64,000 nucleotides of DNA from Prochlorococcus sp. AG-418-D13 (GCA_003214315.1 QCLU01000002.1:124001-188000); one strand, 5' to 3'; shown: positions 10,701 to 20,052, counted from the first letter of the stretch. Notes: a model not told the origin generated them from the sequence alone. Numbers and translations: made by a program.

Positions 10701-11269
10701 AGCCAGCAAAACTTGTATCACCTATAAGCATTTCTCAGTTAGAAGAAACAAAAGATAGAACAAAAGTCTCTTTAGTTGGAATGATTCCTGATTTGAAGCA
10801 AATTACAACGAGAAAAGGAGATAGGATGGCTATAGTTCAGCTAGAAGATCTTTCTGGATGTTGCGAAGCAATAGTTTTTCCAAAAACCTATGTAAGATTA
10901 TCAGAATTTCTTTTGACTGATACTAGATTGTTGGTGTGGGGAACAATAGATAAAAAAAGTGATAAGACTCAATTAATAATTGATGATTGCAGAGAAATAG
11001 ATAACCTTAAATTACTTATCATTAATCTAGAAAGTTCTCAAGCATCAGATGTAAGAGTACAAAATACTTTGAGAAACTGTTTAATTAAATTTAAACCAGA
11101 TAAAGGGAGATGTGGAATCAAGATTCCAGTTTTAGCTGCAGTAAGAAATAAAAATAGTGTTACCTACGTTAAATTTGGTGAACAATTTTGTATTGGAGAT
11201 ATTCAAGGCGCATGCAAATTATTAGAAAATAAATCATTCCAAGTTAATTTGAAATCTTTAGTTTCCTAG
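7766..11269 (+). CDS. dnaE: DNA polymerase III alpha subunit, intein-free
   Basis: PHP domain HNHSDYSLLDG, GPGRGSAAGSLVAY, PDIDTDFCIDRR; uninterrupted EYCFNKSHSTAYG. Confidence 0.97.
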   Translation: MNMAFVPLHNHSDYSLLDGASQISKIVDRACDLGMESIALTDHGVMYGVLDLVKKCKEKGIKPIIGNEMYVINGSIDDPQPKKEKRYHLVVLAKNYTGYKNLVKLTTISHLNGMRGRGIFSRPCIDKSLLSKYCDGLIVSTACLGGEIPQAILKGRLDVAEDIALWYKKLFADDFYLEIQDHGSIEDRIVNVELIKIGKKHQIKVIATNDAHYLSSMDVEAHDALLCVLTGKLISDEKRLRYTGTEYIKSENEMLELFKDHIDDESIIEAVNNTVEISQKVELFDLFGNYRMPKFPLNEDTDSFSFLTQLSNKGLLKRLKKNDLTEVDENYKKRLSSELKIIKDMGFPDYFLVVWDYIKFARDNSIPVGPGRGSAAGSLVAYALQITNIDPVEHGLLFERFLNPARKSMPDIDTDFCIDRRNEVIDYVTNRYGEDKVAQIITFNKMTSKAVLKDVARVLDIPYGEADKLAKLIPVVRGKPYKLNEMIEKNSPSQEFREKYINDNRVKKWVDLALRIEGTNKTYGVHAAGVVIASDPLDELVPLQRNNEGQIITQYSMDDIESLGLLKMDFLGLKNLTMIEKTVSLINQSTGRKINIDELPQNDGKTFELIGRGDLEGIFQLESSGMKQVVKDFKPNSLEDISSILALYRPGPLDAGLIPKFINRKNGNEKIDFPHPFIKSILTETYGIMVYQEQIMKIAQDLAGYSLGDADLLRRAMGKKKVSEMVKHRNIFVDGSMKKGVNEKLANDLFDQMVLFAEYCFNKSHSTAYGAVTYQTAFLKAHFPVAYMAALLSVNSGSSDKMQRYISNCYSMGIEVISPSINFSGVDFTIKNNQILFGLSAIKNLGDSAIRNIIENRISFGTFKSLSDLCDRLPSNILNKRSLESLIHCGALDEFSNDNNRAQLLSDLEHVIEWASSRNRDRLSGQGNLFESKEEFSNVAFSDSQLAKVDDYSLIEKLKLEKQLLGFYLSDHPLKHLTKPAKLVSPISISQLEETKDRTKVSLVGMIPDLKQITTRKGDRMAIVQLEDLSGCCEAIVFPKTYVRLSEFLLTDTRLLVWGTIDKKSDKTQLIIDDCREIDNLKLLIINLESSQASDVRVQNTLRNCLIKFKPDKGRCGIKIPVLAAVRNKNSVTYVKFGEQFCIGDIQGACKLLENKSFQVNLKSLVS

Positions 11270-11270
11270 A

Positions 11271-11714
11271 TTAACTTTTATCCTCAAAATTTTGAGTAGC
11301 AGGTTTGAAGGCAGCCTTTGCACGTTGTATGTTCATTGGAATATTTTCAATACCAAAAAAAGATCCAGGCTCTTTATCCCAACTAGCTGATAATATTCCA
11401 AAACTCAATCCGGCTAGACCTAACAAGAAAAACAATGCTGAAATTGCAATAGTGGAGGAAGGAGGTATTTCAGCAATATTTCTTGTAACGATAATGTAGC
11501 TAACAACAAAAACAGACATTCCTAATATTGTAGGTATTCCAGCTGTAAAAAATATTCTTCTAGCCATTCTATCGGCAACATATTTAGGAATTCCACTTGA
11601 GGATCGCTTTGGGGTAGTTACAGTATTAGATGTTTTTTCTAGATTAGCGAAAGCAGTTGTCTCAGGATAATTTTTTTTATTTTGTGTCTTTTTTTTAGAT
11701 TGCTTTTTTTTCAT
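11271..11714 (-). CDS. PAM68-like protein (DUF3464)
   Basis: MARRIFFTAGIPTILGMSVFVVSY two-TM protein, basic N-terminus. Confidence 0.8.
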   Translation of the reverse strand: MKKKQSKKKTQNKKNYPETTAFANLEKTSNTVTTPKRSSSGIPKYVADRMARRIFFTAGIPTILGMSVFVVSYIIVTRNIAEIPPSSTIAISALFFLLGLAGLSFGILSASWDKEPGSFFGIENIPMNIQRAKAAFKPATQNFEDKS

Positions 11715-11723
11715 TAATTGAGA

Positions 11724-11993
11724 TCATCCTCTGATTCCAATTTTCTTTACAAGTTCTTTATATTTTTGAACGTTTTTGTCTTTTATATAGGATAGTAATC
11801 TTTTCCTTTTGCCAATCATTTTTAATAATCCTTGCCTTGAAGCAAAATCATGAATGTTTCCTTGGAGGTGGTCACTTAATTTCGATATTCTTTTAGAAAG
11901 CATTGCTACCTGAATTTCAACAGAACCTGTATCAGTTGGATGTACTTGATGAGTTTCAATCAGCTTCTGTTTTTCAGCTGTATCTAATGACAT
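11724..11993 (-). CDS. rpsO: 30S ribosomal protein S15
   Basis: [36 protein letters not shown]. Confidence 0.97.
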   Translation of the reverse strand: MSLDTAEKQKLIETHQVHPTDTGSVEIQVAMLSKRISKLSDHLQGNIHDFASRQGLLKMIGKRKRLLSYIKDKNVQKYKELVKKIGIRG

Positions 11994-12026
11994 AAAATTT
12001 ATTTTCTTTTATTCTATAATACTACG

Positions 12027-12704
12027 TCATCTAGCTAAATTACTACCATCCTTATCTAGATAACTCATAGCTAATTTCAATAAATTTTCAAATGATAAAT
12101 TATTTTCTTTTTTAGCAAAGAGATCTACTTCTTTAACAATAATTGGCAAAATAGTCTTTATTTCTTTATTTTTGTAATTTAATGATTGAAGGGTTAAATG
12201 AAGGTCTTCCATCATTTTATTAATTTCAGGATCCTTAATCTCTAATTCATCTTTGCTTTTCTCTTCTTCAAATAGAATTTCACTTTTAAATTTACTTTTT
12301 AATTCTAAAATTAATCGATCACTCATTTTTTGTCCTATTCCAGGCACGGAACAAATTAATTTTTTATTTTGTGTTTTAATTGCATTGATTACTTCATTAA
12401 TAGAAAATTTATTTAATATCCCCATACTAATTTGAGATCCAACACCTCGAATACTTAGAATTTTAACAAAGAAATTCTTTTGTTCTTTAGATGTAAAGCC
12501 AAATAATAAATCTGAATCTTCTTTCTTAATATGTTTTATCCAAAGATTTATTTTTTTATTTGATATCTGATTTGTTTCTAAATTGAGAAAGAAGGATTCT
12601 AGTATTTGTATTTCGTACCCTAACCCTTGACAATTTATTAAAACAAAAAACTTTTGATTAGTTTGCCAAAAATCAACTAGGTCTCCACTAATCCAACTAA
12701 TCAA
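12027..12704 (-). CDS. ruvA: Holliday junction DNA helicase subunit RuvA
   Basis: LSIRGVGSQISMGIL and VPGIGQKMSDRLILELK helix-hairpin-helix motifs. Confidence 0.9.
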   Translation of the reverse strand: MISWISGDLVDFWQTNQKFFVLINCQGLGYEIQILESFFLNLETNQISNKKINLWIKHIKKEDSDLLFGFTSKEQKNFFVKILSIRGVGSQISMGILNKFSINEVINAIKTQNKKLICSVPGIGQKMSDRLILELKSKFKSEILFEEEKSKDELEIKDPEINKMMEDLHLTLQSLNYKNKEIKTILPIIVKEVDLFAKKENNLSFENLLKLAMSYLDKDGSNLAR

Positions 12705-13058
12705 TTAACCACCATCCACTTGACAGCCAATTAGTGCCCCTGCAGTTCCTCCTGCTGGCACCGCCCAAAATCTATCTTTTCCTCTAGTGGAGGAAAGAGC
12801 TAATCCCGCCCCAAGAAGACCTCCGATAACTGAACCTTCACTACAATCATTATCATCAACTTTTTGTGCTTGCTCACCTCCACAAGGGATTTCTATATCA
12901 ACTACATAATTTTTTACGTAGCCTGGACTTGATTGTGTTCCAGGAATATATTCTTCTCTGTATTCCTTTCTTGTACATGTGGCGGACTTTGGGGTTGTTG
13001 CTTTAACTTGAACAATAGGAGAAAAACAAAATAATAAAGCTAAATAGTAAAATTTCAC
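12705..13058 (-). CDS. secreted small protein with signal peptide and glycine-zipper-like segment
   Basis: MKFYYLALLFCFSPIVQVKA signal; GSVIGGLLGAGLALSS...AGGTAGALIGC. Confidence 0.65.
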   Translation of the reverse strand: MKFYYLALLFCFSPIVQVKATTPKSATCTRKEYREEYIPGTQSSPGYVKNYVVDIEIPCGGEQAQKVDDNDCSEGSVIGGLLGAGLALSSTRGKDRFWAVPAGGTAGALIGCQVDGG

Positions 13059-13082
13059 CGTTTTTTTTACTCTATTAATATT

Positions 13083-13973
13083 CTATGTCCTTTTGATTAT
13101 TTTGGTAGTAGATATAATAGTTCCTAATAAAACTAGTGAGGCGCCTAATAAAAAATTTATGTTTATTAATTCCCTAAAAAACAATACCCCCCAAATTGAA
13201 CCGAATAAAACTTGTAAATAGTTAATTGTTGATGCTTCAGAAGCAGGTAAATTTTTTAATCCTATAGTTAAGAAAGTCTGACCTAATTGAGTAAATAAGC
13301 CAATCCCTATTATCCAAACTAATTCATTCAAATTTGGGGTAACCCAGTTGATTAATACAATTGGTAATAAAGTTATAAAAGAAACAAGTGGAAAATATTC
13401 AATAATTACATAAACATCTTCAGTAAATGAAAGTTTCTTAACTGTAACGTAAGCCAATGCGGTGCAGATTGCTCCAAGAAATGCTATCAAAATCGAAATA
13501 TTTTCAATTTCAACGTTTATATTTGATAATTGGATTGGATTTAATATTACTAATATTCCAATCCAGCCAATAATTAAAGCAAAAATTATATTACGAGTTA
13601 TTTTTTCATTTATAAATATGCCAGCAAATATAGATATAAAAATAGGATATGTGTACTGAATGACGGTAGATATACTAAGAGGCATATTTCTTATTGCATA
13701 AAAAATACAAACTAAAGCTAAAGTTCCTAAAACACCTCTTAAGATAAGTAATGGTCTGTTTTTGCCCCATGGATTTATATTTTTTAGATTAATTATTAAT
13801 AATGTAATTATTAAACTTAAAAATGATCTGAATAAAACTAATTCGTAAATAGGTATCCTTTTATCAATATTTTTTACGCACAAAGTCATCAAACTGAAGA
13901 AGAATGAGGCAAATACTAAATTAAACTTATTCAATGAATTAAATTTTTTTTCTAATTCTCGGATATCTATCAT
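13083..13973 (-). CDS. EamA/DMT family transporter
   Basis: ~10 TM segments, duplicated EamA-type layout. Confidence 0.88.
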   Translation of the reverse strand: MIDIRELEKKFNSLNKFNLVFASFFFSLMTLCVKNIDKRIPIYELVLFRSFLSLIITLLIINLKNINPWGKNRPLLILRGVLGTLALVCIFYAIRNMPLSISTVIQYTYPIFISIFAGIFINEKITRNIIFALIIGWIGILVILNPIQLSNINVEIENISILIAFLGAICTALAYVTVKKLSFTEDVYVIIEYFPLVSFITLLPIVLINWVTPNLNELVWIIGIGLFTQLGQTFLTIGLKNLPASEASTINYLQVLFGSIWGVLFFRELININFLLGASLVLLGTIISTTKIIKRT

Positions 13974-14067
13974 TTAAAAAAATAGTTTTTTTGTGAAATT
14001 AAGTAGATTCTTATTTGATTTTGACCTATAACAAATAAATCATTATTTATTTTTTATTAAAATCTCA

Positions 14068-16101
14068 ATGGTTCATTCTATACACCCAAGAACTATTGAA
14101 GAGGTTAAGGAAAAAGCAGATATTGTTGACGTCATATCTGAACATATTGTTCTTAAGAAGAAAGGCAAAGAATTTGTTGGGATTTGTCCTTTTCATGATG
14201 ATACTAAGCCATCTATGACAGTATCACCAAGTAAACAATTCTATTATTGTTTTTCTTGTGGTGCTGGTGGTAACTCTATTAAATTTTTAATGGAATTTAC
14301 ACGTGCAAATTTTTCAGATGTTGTACTTTCTCTTGCTAAGAAGAACAATATTAATGTTGAAAATCTTGAGGGTCCCCAAGTAGAAGCTTATAAAAAACAA
14401 TTATCTAGAAAGGAAGAGCTTTACAAAATATTAAGAGTCACCAAAAATTGGTTTAAGTCTCAATTAAATAATTCTCTAGGTTTTGAAGCTATGAAATATT
14501 TAACATCCAAGAGAAACTTGAGTAATAAAATTATTCATGACTTTGAACTAGGGTTTGCTCCAAATTCATGGAATGATTTATTTAACTATCTTTCCAAGGT
14601 AGAAAAATTTCCTATTAATCTAATATTGGCTTCAGGTCTTGCAATTTCTAAAGATAATTCTGATAAGATTTATGATCGTTTTAGAAATAGATTAATCGTT
14701 CCGATACATGATATGCAGGGACGTGTAGTTGCCTTTGGTGGAAGATCTCTTGATGGACAGGAACCTAAATATCTTAATTCTCCTGAATCAGAGATATTTG
14801 AAAAAGGGAAAATGTTGTTTGCATTTGAAAAAGCATCTAGCAATATCAGAAAAAGTGATAAAGCTATTATTGTTGAAGGTTACTTTGATGTAATTTCTCT
14901 TCATTCAAAAGGCATTGCTAATTCTGTAGCTTCCCTCGGTACAGCGTTAAATAAGTATCAAATTTCACAACTATGTAGATGTACAGATAATAAAAATATA
15001 ATCTTGAATTTTGATTCTGATAATGCAGGGATATTAGCTACAAAAAGGGTAATAAAAGAAGTCGAAAGCTTATCCCTCCATGATCAAATTAACCTTAAGA
15101 TACTTCAACTTAATGATTTTAAAGATCCTGACGAGTTTTTGAATAGTCATACCCCTGAAGATTATTTTAATTTAATTGATAATTCATCCTTTTGGATTGA
15201 TTGGGAGATTGATCAGATCTTTAAAGATAAAGATTTAAGCAAGTCTGAAAACTTCCAGAGTGTTATTTCTTTATTGGTAAAATTGTTGAGCAAATTACCT
15301 CAATCATCTACAAGAACCCATTACTTGCAAAAAGTTTCCGAACGATTGAGTAAGGGACAAGCAAGGTTAGCGATACAGTTTGAACAAGATTTAAGAAATC
15401 AAGTTAAAGGATTTCGTTGGCATGGTAGATCAAAAAAATTTGAACAACCCAATGAAATTTCTCGTCGTGAGAAAAATGAATCGGAAATAATTTTTTATTA
15501 TTTGCATTGTCCTGATCTTCGTCTTTTCATTCGCGATGAATTTCTTAAAAGAGAAATTAATGTTTTTAACACTAAATATATTCAAAATTTGTGGGAAATT
15601 ATTTCAAAAATTGAACAAACTAATTTGGGTTTAAATTATTTAAATGATTTAAAACAATCAAATAGTCAAATTCTACAAAAAGATTTTACTGCTATTAACT
15701 TAATTTCACTTCTGGCTGACTACTTAGCTATTAATAATCCTGATTCATCAAATAAAATAAATAATTTTGTTAACCCAAATGAATTGTTTTTAACATTGCT
15801 TAGTAACCCTAAAGATAATTTACTTGGAACTTTATCACTTCTTGAGAAATATAATTCTTTAAAAAGATGTAGACACTTGATCGAATCTTGGGGATCTCAA
15901 AGATTAAAAACTTTAGAAAACTGTATATCTATCTTGATTGACAATCCCTCTTCAGTTTCATCAGATACTAATAAAGAGATAGATGATCTTTTTAAGGATT
16001 TAAACTCAGATGCTATTAAATTTCAGGAATTATATTATCTAGAAAGACAACATATGAATTTTTTAGATAAACAACGCTGTGGCAATTTTATTGCTAGTTA
16101 A
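14068..16101 (+). CDS. dnaG: DNA primase
   Basis: CPFHDDTKPSMTVSPSKQFYYCFSCGAGG zinc finger; Toprim VEGYFDVI. Confidence 0.97.
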   Translation: MVHSIHPRTIEEVKEKADIVDVISEHIVLKKKGKEFVGICPFHDDTKPSMTVSPSKQFYYCFSCGAGGNSIKFLMEFTRANFSDVVLSLAKKNNINVENLEGPQVEAYKKQLSRKEELYKILRVTKNWFKSQLNNSLGFEAMKYLTSKRNLSNKIIHDFELGFAPNSWNDLFNYLSKVEKFPINLILASGLAISKDNSDKIYDRFRNRLIVPIHDMQGRVVAFGGRSLDGQEPKYLNSPESEIFEKGKMLFAFEKASSNIRKSDKAIIVEGYFDVISLHSKGIANSVASLGTALNKYQISQLCRCTDNKNIILNFDSDNAGILATKRVIKEVESLSLHDQINLKILQLNDFKDPDEFLNSHTPEDYFNLIDNSSFWIDWEIDQIFKDKDLSKSENFQSVISLLVKLLSKLPQSSTRTHYLQKVSERLSKGQARLAIQFEQDLRNQVKGFRWHGRSKKFEQPNEISRREKNESEIIFYYLHCPDLRLFIRDEFLKREINVFNTKYIQNLWEIISKIEQTNLGLNYLNDLKQSNSQILQKDFTAINLISLLADYLAINNPDSSNKINNFVNPNELFLTLLSNPKDNLLGTLSLLEKYNSLKRCRHLIESWGSQRLKTLENCISILIDNPSSVSSDTNKEIDDLFKDLNSDAIKFQELYYLERQHMNFLDKQRCGNFIAS

Positions 16102-16117
16102 CATATTTTATTTGAAT

Positions 16118-16585
16118 TTATAGACAGTATTTTTTAATCATATTTTTTACCTTTTTAGGCTTGTCTTCAAGAACATAAGCCTCTACTTCTTTTGCATAAG
16201 TTCCAGAAAAATTTGAAGTAGAGAACTCTAACGATCTCTTCTTACTTTGATGTAATTTACCTTCTAAATCTTTTATGTCCCCTACGGTCTTATTGTTATT
16301 ACATTTTTGTATAGCATGAGTAGCTTCATGTCTTAATGCTTTTCTTACTGCCAATTCTGTTTTGAAGTTATCTTTGTTTGGTCGCTGCTTTTCATTTCTA
16401 TAATTTGTTTTCCTTTTCGCATTTTCAGTACATATTATTATTTTATTTTCTACAAAATTATGTAGTCCTTTTATTTCTTTATTTAAGAGACATTCAATTT
16501 TATTTTCTTCAACTTTATATTTTGCTTTTATTAATAAGTCAAGAATCTCTTTATCTAATTTGCTTAAAAATATAATAAATTCCAT
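16118..16585 (-). CDS. uncharacterised protein with HExxH zinc-metallopeptidase-like motif
   Basis: ALRHEATHAIQKCN (HEATH) with downstream EVEAYVLEDKP candidate third ligand; follows umuC by 7 bp. Confidence 0.7.
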   Translation of the reverse strand: MEFIIFLSKLDKEILDLLIKAKYKVEENKIECLLNKEIKGLHNFVENKIIICTENAKRKTNYRNEKQRPNKDNFKTELAVRKALRHEATHAIQKCNNNKTVGDIKDLEGKLHQSKKRSLEFSTSNFSGTYAKEVEAYVLEDKPKKVKNMIKKYCL

Positions 16586-16592
16586 ATTATTT

Positions 16593-17879
16593 TTACTTTA
16601 CTATAGTTGGAATCTGGTCTATATCAGTTGTAGATGAGCGACTTAAGAAATTCTTATTCATCGCCCAACTTTTTGGCGTTTTTGTAATAGCCCATGTAAT
16701 TGCATTGTTATTAAATCTTTTATTTAATAAATCAATAGTTTTCATAAGATTTGCTGATTTTTTTAGGTCTTTCTGAGATTTGTAATTGATAACTGATTGC
16801 TGTAAATATTCGCTATTAGTTAAATCCTGCATTAAAACACCAGCTTTTGAAAATTTATATTCGGGATTATAAATTTCTTTAGATAATTCAACTACTATTT
16901 TTAAAATGCTGTTTGTATCGTCTGTTGCATTTGTAAGCTTTCTATGAGCACTTCTTTGATAATTTTGACTTGAATATTTACTGGTTCTGGCAAATACTCT
17001 AATATCAGATGATTGCAAATTCTGACTTCTCATTTTTTCAGATGCTTTTATTGCGTGAGTCGCCAGCGCTTGAGTTAAGTCTTCTAATTTTGTGACAGGA
17101 GTACTAAAACTCCTGCTTACCTGGATTTCTTTTTTTGATTTCTTGTTTTTTTCTATAGGCAGACATTTATAACCTTTCAGTTCTAATTGCAGTCTTTTCC
17201 CTACGATGCCTAATTTCTTAATGATTTCATTTTCTCCCATATCTCTTAGTTCTCTCGCATTTTTAATACCTTTACTTTGCAACCAATTAGAGGTTTGTTT
17301 CCCGACTCCCCATATCTTATCTATACTAATTCTTTTCAAATAATTATTCTCATTTTCGGTTCTAGCTAAATCAAATATTCCAGCTGAATAATCAATATTT
17401 TTAGCTAGTTTATTAGCAATTTTTGCTCTTACTTTATTTTCTCCTATTCCTACTGTTATGGTAATTCCTAGATTCTGATATATTAATGATCTTATGCTTC
17501 TTGCCCAGGAATATAGATTTTCATCATTAGGTCTAGAAATCGAGACGAATGCTTCGTCAATAGAATAAATTTCTATCTGTTCACAGTAGTTTTTCAGTAA
17601 ATTCATTAGTCTTCTGCTCATATCCCCATAAAGCGAGTAGTTTGAGCTTAAGACTGCTACATCTAATTTATTTAGTCTTTCTTTGACCTTAAAATACGGA
17701 GTTCCCATTTTAATTTTTAAAGCTCGCGCTTCAGGGCTTCTTGCAATGATACATCCGTCATTATTAGATAAAATTACTACTGGTTTATTTCTCAAATGAG
17801 GATTAATATTTTGTTCACATGACGCGTAAAAATTATTGGCATCTATAAGAGCTATTGCATCAATATTTGAAATTCTCAT
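16593..17879 (-). CDS. umuC: DNA polymerase V catalytic subunit (Y-family)
   Basis: LIDANNFYASCEQ, YSIDEAFVSI, NNDGCIIARS. Confidence 0.96.
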   Translation of the reverse strand: MRISNIDAIALIDANNFYASCEQNINPHLRNKPVVILSNNDGCIIARSPEARALKIKMGTPYFKVKERLNKLDVAVLSSNYSLYGDMSRRLMNLLKNYCEQIEIYSIDEAFVSISRPNDENLYSWARSIRSLIYQNLGITITVGIGENKVRAKIANKLAKNIDYSAGIFDLARTENENNYLKRISIDKIWGVGKQTSNWLQSKGIKNARELRDMGENEIIKKLGIVGKRLQLELKGYKCLPIEKNKKSKKEIQVSRSFSTPVTKLEDLTQALATHAIKASEKMRSQNLQSSDIRVFARTSKYSSQNYQRSAHRKLTNATDDTNSILKIVVELSKEIYNPEYKFSKAGVLMQDLTNSEYLQQSVINYKSQKDLKKSANLMKTIDLLNKRFNNNAITWAITKTPKSWAMNKNFLSRSSTTDIDQIPTIVK

Positions 17880-18292
17880 AAATAGCTATGTATTGAATAA
17901 ATAACAACTCCCCATATCTGTACATCAATATGGTTTTTAAATCTAAAATCAGGATAATTATGATTTTCTGCTTTTAAATATAATTCATTATTTTTTATAG
18001 ATAATCTTTTTATTGTAAATTCTCCGTCTATCATTGCAATGATGATATTCCCTGGCCTGGCTGTTAAGCTCTTGTCTACTATTATTAAATCTTTATCTTT
18101 AATTCCTGCATTTATCATTGAGTCACCTTTAACTCTAAGAAAAAAAGTGCTAAACGGATTAGATATTAAATGTTCGTTTAAATCAATATTTTCTTCTGTA
18201 TAGTCATCTGCAGGAGAAGGAAACCCTGCTGATACCGAATCAGTTAATAAGGGGATTTTAAATTTTTTAGTAGTTGAATCAAAAGAATCCAA
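17876..18292 (-). CDS. umuD: UmuD/LexA-type autoprotease (TTG start)
   Basis: Cleavage-site-like AGFPSPADDY; catalytic Ser in RVKGDSMINAGI, Lys in GEFTIKRL. Confidence 0.95.
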   Translation of the reverse strand: MDSFDSTTKKFKIPLLTDSVSAGFPSPADDYTEENIDLNEHLISNPFSTFFLRVKGDSMINAGIKDKDLIIVDKSLTARPGNIIIAMIDGEFTIKRLSIKNNELYLKAENHNYPDFRFKNHIDVQIWGVVIYSIHSYL

Positions 18293-18302
18293 AGTTAAAT
18301 TG

Positions 18303-18320
18303 ATAGTATATATGTACTAT
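18303..18320. promoter_or_regulatory. putative LexA/SOS box upstream of umuDC
   Basis: ATAGTATATATGTACTAT, 18-bp dyad with one mismatched pair; core AGTATATATGTACT (18305-18318) is one mismatch from RGTACNNNDGTWCB; 12 nt lie between the 14-nt core and the umuD TTG. Confidence 0.65.
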
Positions 18321-18390
18321 ATAGCAAAAAATCAAAAAATAGTTAGTTATTAAACTTTTATAGATTAATTTTAGATTGAATCTAATCTTT

Positions 18391-18807
18391 TTAAGAACGA
18401 TGGTAAGGGGAGTTGTTAGATATAGAAATAGCTCTATAGATTTGCTCGATTAGTATTAATCTAGCTAATTCATGAGGAAAAGTTAAAGGAGACAGGCTTA
18501 GTACAAGATCTGATTTTTCTTTTATATCTGAACCAACTCCATCAGTATCACCGATTAAGAAATTAATTTTTTTATTTTTAAAATTCAAGAGTAAGGAACA
18601 TAGTTCAACTGAATTAAACTTTTTCCCTTCTTCACTTAGGCAGATAATAATATTGTTATTGGATCTAAGATTATTTAAATTAAAAGTCTTTAACTCATTA
18701 ATAATAAGTTCAGGCATTCTTTTTTTGTATTGATTAATTCCATCTCTAATCCAAAGTTTCTTTATTTTGCCGATAGCATAAATTTCTAATCTATTACTCT
18801 GAAGCAT
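18391..18807 (-). CDS. rlmH: 23S rRNA pseudouridine-1915 N3-methyltransferase
   Basis: [42 protein letters not shown]. Confidence 0.93.
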   Translation of the reverse strand: MLQSNRLEIYAIGKIKKLWIRDGINQYKKRMPELIINELKTFNLNNLRSNNNIIICLSEEGKKFNSVELCSLLLNFKNKKINFLIGDTDGVGSDIKEKSDLVLSLSPLTFPHELARLILIEQIYRAISISNNSPYHRS

Positions 18808-18826
18808 AAGTAAATATTAAAACTAA

Positions 18827-19159
18827 TTATTCATCAAGAAGATAATTAAATTCATCATATAGTTCCTCTTCGGTTGTTAATTTCTTGGAAAAATTATCTG
18901 TTTTAGAATTCATATTAATTTGATTAATCTCACTTTCTCTTAGTGAATTATTAACGTTAGAAGTCTCCTCTAAAGATTCTGAACTATCAATTAACGAATA
19001 AAAAATTTTATTGGGATCTTCTGAATTAAGTGGATTGGTGATTAAATTATCATTATTAGTTATATTTGTGTAATTTTTTATATTTTTGCTTTCGTTATTT
19101 AAATTTTCCTTTTTTTTAAATTTATTGAGTTTATCTAAATTTTTTTTTGATAAGCTCAT
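18827..19159 (-). CDS. low-complexity Asn/Ser/Glu-rich hypothetical protein
   Basis: 110-aa ORF, predicted disordered, acidic C-terminus TTEEELYDEFNYLLDE. Confidence 0.6.
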   Translation of the reverse strand: MSLSKKNLDKLNKFKKKENLNNESKNIKNYTNITNNDNLITNPLNSEDPNKIFYSLIDSSESLEETSNVNNSLRESEINQINMNSKTDNFSKKLTTEEELYDEFNYLLDE

Positions 19160-19215
19160 GATATAAAGTATTAAATAAATTCATATTTAATTTAAACATA
19201 TTATTTATCTTTTAG

Positions 19216-20040
19216 ATGAATTCTAAAAACTATCATCAAAAAAAAAGATTTGGACAACACTGGTTGGTAAATAAAAAAATATTAGAAAAAATTAAAGAAA
19301 TTGCTGTTCTTAATGAAAATGACTTTATTTTAGAAATTGGTCCTGGTAAAGGAGCTTTAACCTCAAAGTTGTTAGATTCAGAAATTAAAAAATTACATGC
19401 AATTGAGTTAGATAAAGATTTAATAAATTTATTAAATGATAAATTCAATAATAATGATAAGTTTTCACTGCAGCAAGGAGATATTCTTTCTGTAAATTTA
19501 GATTCGATTAATAAGAAGATTACAAAAGTGATTGCAAATATTCCTTACAATATAACTGGCCCAATATTGGATATTTTCATAGGTCGATTGGGCATTATAA
19601 GAAACTATAATTACGAAAAAATAATATTTTTAATGCAGAAAGACGTTGTAGATAGGATTTTATCAAAAGAAGGTAGTCCCAATGCTGGGGCGCTTAGTAT
19701 AAGAATGCAACTTTTATCAAAAATAAAAAGAATATGTGATGTGCCGCCTTCATCATTTAGTCCGCCTCCAAAAGTTTTTTCTTCTTTAGTAGTTTTCGAA
19801 CCAATTAAAAATGATTTAAGATTAAATATTAGTTTAGAAAAATATATAGATAAACTTCTTCGAATTTCATTTAATTCAAGAAGAAAAATGCTTAGAAATA
19901 CTCTTAATTCAATACTTTCAAATGAAGAGATAAATGAATTATCTGAATCTTCAAAAGTTTGTTTTAATTTAAGACCACAAGATATTTCAATTGACCAATG
20001 GATTAAGCTTGCAGAAAATTGTATTAAAATTAAAAAATAA
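19216..20040 (+). CDS. rsmA: 16S rRNA dimethyladenosine transferase
   Basis: [38 protein letters not shown]. Confidence 0.96.
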   Translation: MNSKNYHQKKRFGQHWLVNKKILEKIKEIAVLNENDFILEIGPGKGALTSKLLDSEIKKLHAIELDKDLINLLNDKFNNNDKFSLQQGDILSVNLDSINKKITKVIANIPYNITGPILDIFIGRLGIIRNYNYEKIIFLMQKDVVDRILSKEGSPNAGALSIRMQLLSKIKRICDVPPSSFSPPPKVFSSLVVFEPIKNDLRLNISLEKYIDKLLRISFNSRRKMLRNTLNSILSNEEINELSESSKVCFNLRPQDISIDQWIKLAENCIKIKK

Positions 20041-20052
20041 AAATTTAAGTAT

